The position numbers and the translations under genes are program-made. 64,000 nt of DNA, taken from positions 1 through 64,000 of the forward strand of contig RECI01000176.1 in the NCBI GenBank assembly GCA_007694095.1. Reading direction: 5' to 3'. Numbering within the stretch: the first letter of the stretch is position 1; each line of letters begins with the position of its first letter. This document shows, in pieces, positions 59,901 through 64,000 of the stretch. The stretch is from Balneolaceae bacterium (GTDB lineage Bacteria; Bacteroidota; Rhodothermia; Balneolales; Balneolaceae). The notes under the pieces are model-generated. The model searched no databases. It saw nothing but the letters and a program-made list of their open reading frames with translations, and had not been told where the DNA came from.

Positions 59901-60128
59901 AATTATTTAGATATGTTTTTTGCGAAGCGGCTGCTTTTTTTCTTTTAGGATCCCTCTCTTTTTAAGGCGGATGTAACCGGTCAACTGACCGTAAACATGA
60001 GCTGAATAGCGCCGTGAACCAGGATCTTTTATTTACTATAAATTCAACCGCTGAACGCGTTAGTTGATAAACTTTTTATCCCTTTAAGGTAAGGCTTTTA
60101 AGGAAAATTCTGAAGAAAAACAGATAAA

Positions 60129-61265
60129 TTAGTCCAGTTTTTTGCTGTACATACGGTAGCGTTTATCGAGAGTTCCCCCGATTTTTTCAGCTACCCGAAG
60201 CATCTGGATATTGTTTTCGAGTATCCAGCCTACTTCAGATGAATAGTAATTTCTAATGAGTCCATTTTCGATCGCTTCCCTGTGAAGCAACACATCAATA
60301 CCACGACCCTGGTATTCAGGAATTACTCCCATCAACGCTGTACGTATTTTATTGATTTTTCTCTTGTTCCATAAAATTTTGAAAATCCCCACTGGAAATA
60401 AACGTCCGTTCATTTTTCTGAATATCTGGTTATAGTCGGGAAGTGCCACTGAAAAACCAACAGGCTCACCATTTATTTCGGCAATATGGGCAAAGTCATT
60501 GTCAACAATGGTTTTAAGGTCGGTGGCCAGGGCATCAAATTCTTCGTTACTCAGCGGAATGAAACCCCAGTTGTTTTTCCATGCCTTGTTAAATATTTCC
60601 TGTATAATTTTTACTTCATCGTGAATTTTGTTGAGACTTATTCTCCTGACATGGATTCCCGGCAGCCTTTTTTTTACAATTTCAACGGCACGATTGGCGC
60701 GATCGCGATCAACGCTATCCTGAGTTACAAGGTAGGTTAGCAAATCCATCTCTTTCTCGTAACCTGCTTCATGAATAATCTTGTCGTAATAAGGTTTATT
60801 GTATGGCATTAAAATAGATGGATATTTGTCAAAACCTTCAACAAGAAATCCGATTACATCCATCATACCCGGGTTTGCCGGTCCAAGCACATCTTCCATC
60901 CCTTTATCTTTCAGCCAGCCTTCGGCAGCTCTGAACAACAGGTTTACGGTTTCCTGATCATCATTACACTCAAAAAATCCAAAAAAACCTGTTTTCTTAT
61001 TATGATAACTATTATAACGATGATCAATAATTGCAGCAATGCGTCCGGTCATAACTCCATTGAATTGTGCAGTAAACAGTGCTAACTCGGCATCTCTGAA
61101 AAACGGATTTTTATCCGTGTTTATGAGTTTACGCTGTTCAATAAGGAGAGGCGCCACCCAGTATTCATCATTTTTATAGTGCTCATATGGAAAAAGAATA
61201 AATTCTTTTTTCTCCCTGTTACTGGTGAGAAAAGAAATCTGGCGAGTGTTAGGACTGTTAATCAC
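60129..61265 (-). CDS. GNAT-superfamily acyltransferase, candidate bacterial ceramide synthase
   Basis: VLGPANPGMMDVIGFLVEGFDKYPSILMPYNKPYY, MGVIPEYQGRGIDVLLHREAIENG; 8 bp downstream of spt. Confidence 0.75.
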   Translation of the reverse strand: MINSPNTRQISFLTSNREKKEFILFPYEHYKNDEYWVAPLLIEQRKLINTDKNPFFRDAELALFTAQFNGVMTGRIAAIIDHRYNSYHNKKTGFFGFFECNDDQETVNLLFRAAEGWLKDKGMEDVLGPANPGMMDVIGFLVEGFDKYPSILMPYNKPYYDKIIHEAGYEKEMDLLTYLVTQDSVDRDRANRAVEIVKKRLPGIHVRRISLNKIHDEVKIIQEIFNKAWKNNWGFIPLSNEEFDALATDLKTIVDNDFAHIAEINGEPVGFSVALPDYNQIFRKMNGRLFPVGIFKILWNKRKINKIRTALMGVIPEYQGRGIDVLLHREAIENGLIRNYYSSEVGWILENNIQMLRVAEKIGGTLDKRYRMYSKKLD

Positions 61266-61273
61266 ACCTAAAC

Positions 61274-62518
61274 CTATCCAAAATTGATCAGGGATTTCCC
61301 GTTTTCATCGATAATTCCATGCTTGATTCCCACTTTTCGGAAGGCATCCAGGATTTGATCGAGGTGCTGGTCGGTATGGGTGGCCATATAGCTGGTCCGA
61401 ACAAGAGCCTGCCCCGGGGGAACCGCCGGTGGCACCACAGCATTTACATAAACACCAGCTTCAAAAAGGTCTTTCCAGAATTGAAAGCAGCTGTACATAT
61501 CCCCAACTACAACAGGTATTATGGGTGTCTGACTCGTCCAGACATTGAAACCGAGGTTTTTTAGTTCGGTACGCATGTAGGATGATATTTGCTCAAGCCT
61601 TTCAAGCCTCCATGGTTCTTCCTGTAATATTTCAAGTGATTTCAGAACGGTTGCAACATTTGCCGGTGGCATGCTGGCACTGAAAATATGTGCAGGTGAT
61701 TTATGGCGAATGTATTCGATAACCGTACGGTCCCCCACTAAAAATCCCCCTAAAGACGCAAATGATTTAGAGAAAGTACCGCTGATCAGGTCCACATCAT
61801 TCATTAATCCAAAAACTGATGCTGAGCCCCGGCCGCCTTCTCCCACCACGCCGATTGCGTGAGCATCATCAAGATATAAACCGGCTCCGAATTCTTTTGC
61901 CAGGGCAACCAGTTCGGGCACTTTTGCCAGTGTGCCCGACATGGAAAACACTCCATCCGTTACAATAATTTTTCCTGCATCAGCATCAGAGCGTTCCAGG
62001 AGTGACCGAAGGTGATCCATATCGTTGTGGCGATACCGAACAGTTTTTGCATTTGAAACCTGTGTACCAACTACAATACATGCGTGGTTATCTCTGTCGG
62101 AATAAATAATATCGTTACGATCGGCGATGGTCTGTATGGAGCCCTCATTGGTCTGATATCCAGTACTGAAAAGTACACAAGCCTCTTTTCTCATAAATAC
62201 GGCAAGTTTATCCTCCAGTTCGAGATGCAGATCCAGTGTACCATTCAGGTATCTGGAACCCGTGCAGCCGGTACCATAGATAGAAATTACTTTTTGAGCG
62301 GCTTCTATGGTTCGCGGATCATTGGTCAGGCCAAGGTAATTATTAGAACCGGCCATAATCACTTCTCTTCCTTCAATATTTACTATTGTACCATCAGTAG
62401 CCTGAAGCGGTTTAAAATACGGATAAAGTCCCAAGGCTTTAATTTCATCAGCAATGGTAAAATCGTAGGCTTTATTGAATACTTTACTATGGGAAGTGTC
62501 GGCTTTGGGATCGCCCAT
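61274..62518 (-). CDS. spt: Serine palmitoyltransferase-like (alpha-oxoamine synthase)
   Basis: MAGSNNYLGLTNDPRTIEAAQ, GTGCTGSRYLNGTLDLHLELE, GLYLDDAHAIGVVGEGGRG, GTFSKSFASLGGFLVGD. Confidence 0.88.
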   Translation of the reverse strand: MGDPKADTSHSKVFNKAYDFTIADEIKALGLYPYFKPLQATDGTIVNIEGREVIMAGSNNYLGLTNDPRTIEAAQKVISIYGTGCTGSRYLNGTLDLHLELEDKLAVFMRKEACVLFSTGYQTNEGSIQTIADRNDIIYSDRDNHACIVVGTQVSNAKTVRYRHNDMDHLRSLLERSDADAGKIIVTDGVFSMSGTLAKVPELVALAKEFGAGLYLDDAHAIGVVGEGGRGSASVFGLMNDVDLISGTFSKSFASLGGFLVGDRTVIEYIRHKSPAHIFSASMPPANVATVLKSLEILQEEPWRLERLEQISSYMRTELKNLGFNVWTSQTPIIPVVVGDMYSCFQFWKDLFEAGVYVNAVVPPAVPPGQALVRTSYMATHTDQHLDQILDAFRKVGIKHGIIDENGKSLINFG

Positions 62519-62598
62519 TCTAAATGTCTTATCTTTATATATTAAACAGGTAAATATACCGAGTATTCGGCATCATTCAAATTCAAAACCGAAGGCAA

Positions 62599-63756
62599 TT
62601 ATCTTGTTATTACACTCTTTAAAAAATCGATATAACGTTCGATAACTTTATCCCAGTTAAATGTATTCAACACATAACTACTGGAAGATTCCGAAAGTTC
62701 ATTCAGACCATTTTGTAAAACCTCTTCAATTTTTTTTGCAAATATTTCTGCTTCTCCGGGTGGCACACGATAACCATTTACCCCTTGTTTGATTACATCC
62801 CTGATCCCCTCAAGATCGGATGCGATTGCAGGTACCCCTGCACTGTTAGCTTCAAGTAATACAATTCCAAACCCCTCCATATCACCTTTTACAGGGATAT
62901 TTGGCATTATAAAAAGATCTGCAGCTGCATAACAGGTACTCAGTAATTCGGATGATAATTTTCCTGTCATGACAATACGTTTTTGTTTGGGTGATTTCTC
63001 CTTTGCATTTGCAATGTTTTTGAATTCCGGCCCATCACCAACAATGAGATAAATAACGTCAGAATTAATTTTGTCGAAAACATTTTCGATAAACCATTGA
63101 TGCCCTTTTCTTTTTACCTGCCTGCCAACTGTTAGTAAAATTTTCGTATCACCAAACTTAATTCCTAATATATCTTCAAGTATTTTTAGTGCTTCATCCT
63201 TGGCTGGCAGTTTCATGATTTCCCTTATGTTGAACCCATTAGGAAGAGAAACGCCAATTCCAGGATTCATCCCCCGTTGAATCGATGCTTCCCTGGTAGC
63301 CGATGAAACCGAAATAACGCCCTGTAATTTTTTGAAAACACTGGGCAAATACCACTGGTAGATACGAACAGGCAGTGTCACATCCTGCCCGTGATTAATG
63401 GCAACACACGGAACCGGCAGTTTCCGGAATATAAATGGTAAAACACCGGCTGTTACCATGGAAGAGAACAGAATCACATCGGGTTTGAATCGCCTGATTC
63501 CAAGCGGAATTCTCCATAATAGGGCAAAAAGAAAAAAAAAGCTCTTAATTCCGATGAAACGCCAAGATGAGTGCATGATTATGGTTTCAAGCTCAATATC
63601 ATCCCGGCGTTTAACCGCCTCAATCATCTGCAAACTTACATTTTGCATACCACCCACACTCTTTAGCGGCTGGTTTTTCGGCGGGTGTAAATGGGAAATA
63701 TATAGAATTCGTAATTTGTTAATTTTCAGCCTCCAATACCTCAGTGTAACATCCAA
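62599..63756 (-). CDS. Family 4 glycosyltransferase
   Basis: LLTVGRQVKRKGHQWFIENV, EGFGIVLLEANSAGVPAIASDLEGIRDVIKQGVNGYRVPPG. Confidence 0.9.
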   Translation of the reverse strand: MDVTLRYWRLKINKLRILYISHLHPPKNQPLKSVGGMQNVSLQMIEAVKRRDDIELETIIMHSSWRFIGIKSFFFLFALLWRIPLGIRRFKPDVILFSSMVTAGVLPFIFRKLPVPCVAINHGQDVTLPVRIYQWYLPSVFKKLQGVISVSSATREASIQRGMNPGIGVSLPNGFNIREIMKLPAKDEALKILEDILGIKFGDTKILLTVGRQVKRKGHQWFIENVFDKINSDVIYLIVGDGPEFKNIANAKEKSPKQKRIVMTGKLSSELLSTCYAAADLFIMPNIPVKGDMEGFGIVLLEANSAGVPAIASDLEGIRDVIKQGVNGYRVPPGEAEIFAKKIEEVLQNGLNELSESSSSYVLNTFNWDKVIERYIDFLKSVITR

Positions 63757-64000
63757 GTAAGTTTGAATTTATCACCTCCCAACTGTAATTACCAGCCTTA
63801 TTTAATGAGGATGCAGCCATTTTTTTCCGTAATTCACTGTCAATAATTAACTTCTCAATGAAATTGTAAAAATCGTCTGCTTTGTCAGCTTCTGCAAGAT
63901 AACCGTTTACACCATGTTCTACCAGCGACTTGCTTCCGGTTGCATTCGCAACAACACATGGCAAGCCGCTCGCCATGGCCTCGAGAGTAACATTGCCAAA
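63719..64000 (-). CDS. Family 4 glycosyltransferase, C-terminal part (runs off window)
   Basis: Frame open to window end: FGNVTLEAMASGLPCVVANATGSKSLVEHGVNGYLAE. Confidence 0.85.
   Translation of the reverse strand, partial: FGNVTLEAMASGLPCVVANATGSKSLVEHGVNGYLAEADKADDFYNFIEKLIIDSELRKKMAASSLNKAGNYSWEVINSNLLGCYTEVLEAEN

Overview
The window looks like chromosomal DNA from a Bacteroidota/Balneolota-type bacterium (taxonomy inferred from gene families and order). It is dense and mostly housekeeping. Recognisable genes include a long-chain acyl-CoA ligase, Fur, ftsX, cinA, pgsA-pgpA, pyrE, a tandem FKBP lipoprotein, miaB, a glucosylglycerate locus (gpgS, HAD phosphatase, GH13_18 phosphorylase), a sigma-54 activator, lptE, rpmE2, a MoxR/ChlI-like AAA protein, pabB, pyrD, pyk, a GWxTD protein, a bacilliredoxin, sod, an SthA-like flavoprotein, aspS, ctaA, ctaB, a desaturase, a fused E1 dehydrogenase, fumC and a sphingolipid-type spt + GNAT pair followed by GT4 glycosyltransferases. 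The accessory-looking part is about 41.2-50.0 kb. It holds a 1194-aa triple-domain hydrolase, a truncated chimeric alpha/beta-hydrolase locus, a GH43, a Gfo/Idh/MocA oxidoreductase, heptanucleotide tandem repeats, an inverted pair of ~85 bp repeats, and a ~220 bp intergenic segment that looks like an unidentified structured ncRNA with its own terminator. Other signals are a DnaA-box-like cluster with strong palindromes at the window start, a duplicated palindrome at two convergent gene junctions 51 kb apart, and a response regulator whose phospho-acceptor Asp is Ser. I recognised no CRISPR array, rRNA, tRNA or transposase. No fully new system is demonstrated; the best candidates are the ncRNA and the hydrolase island.
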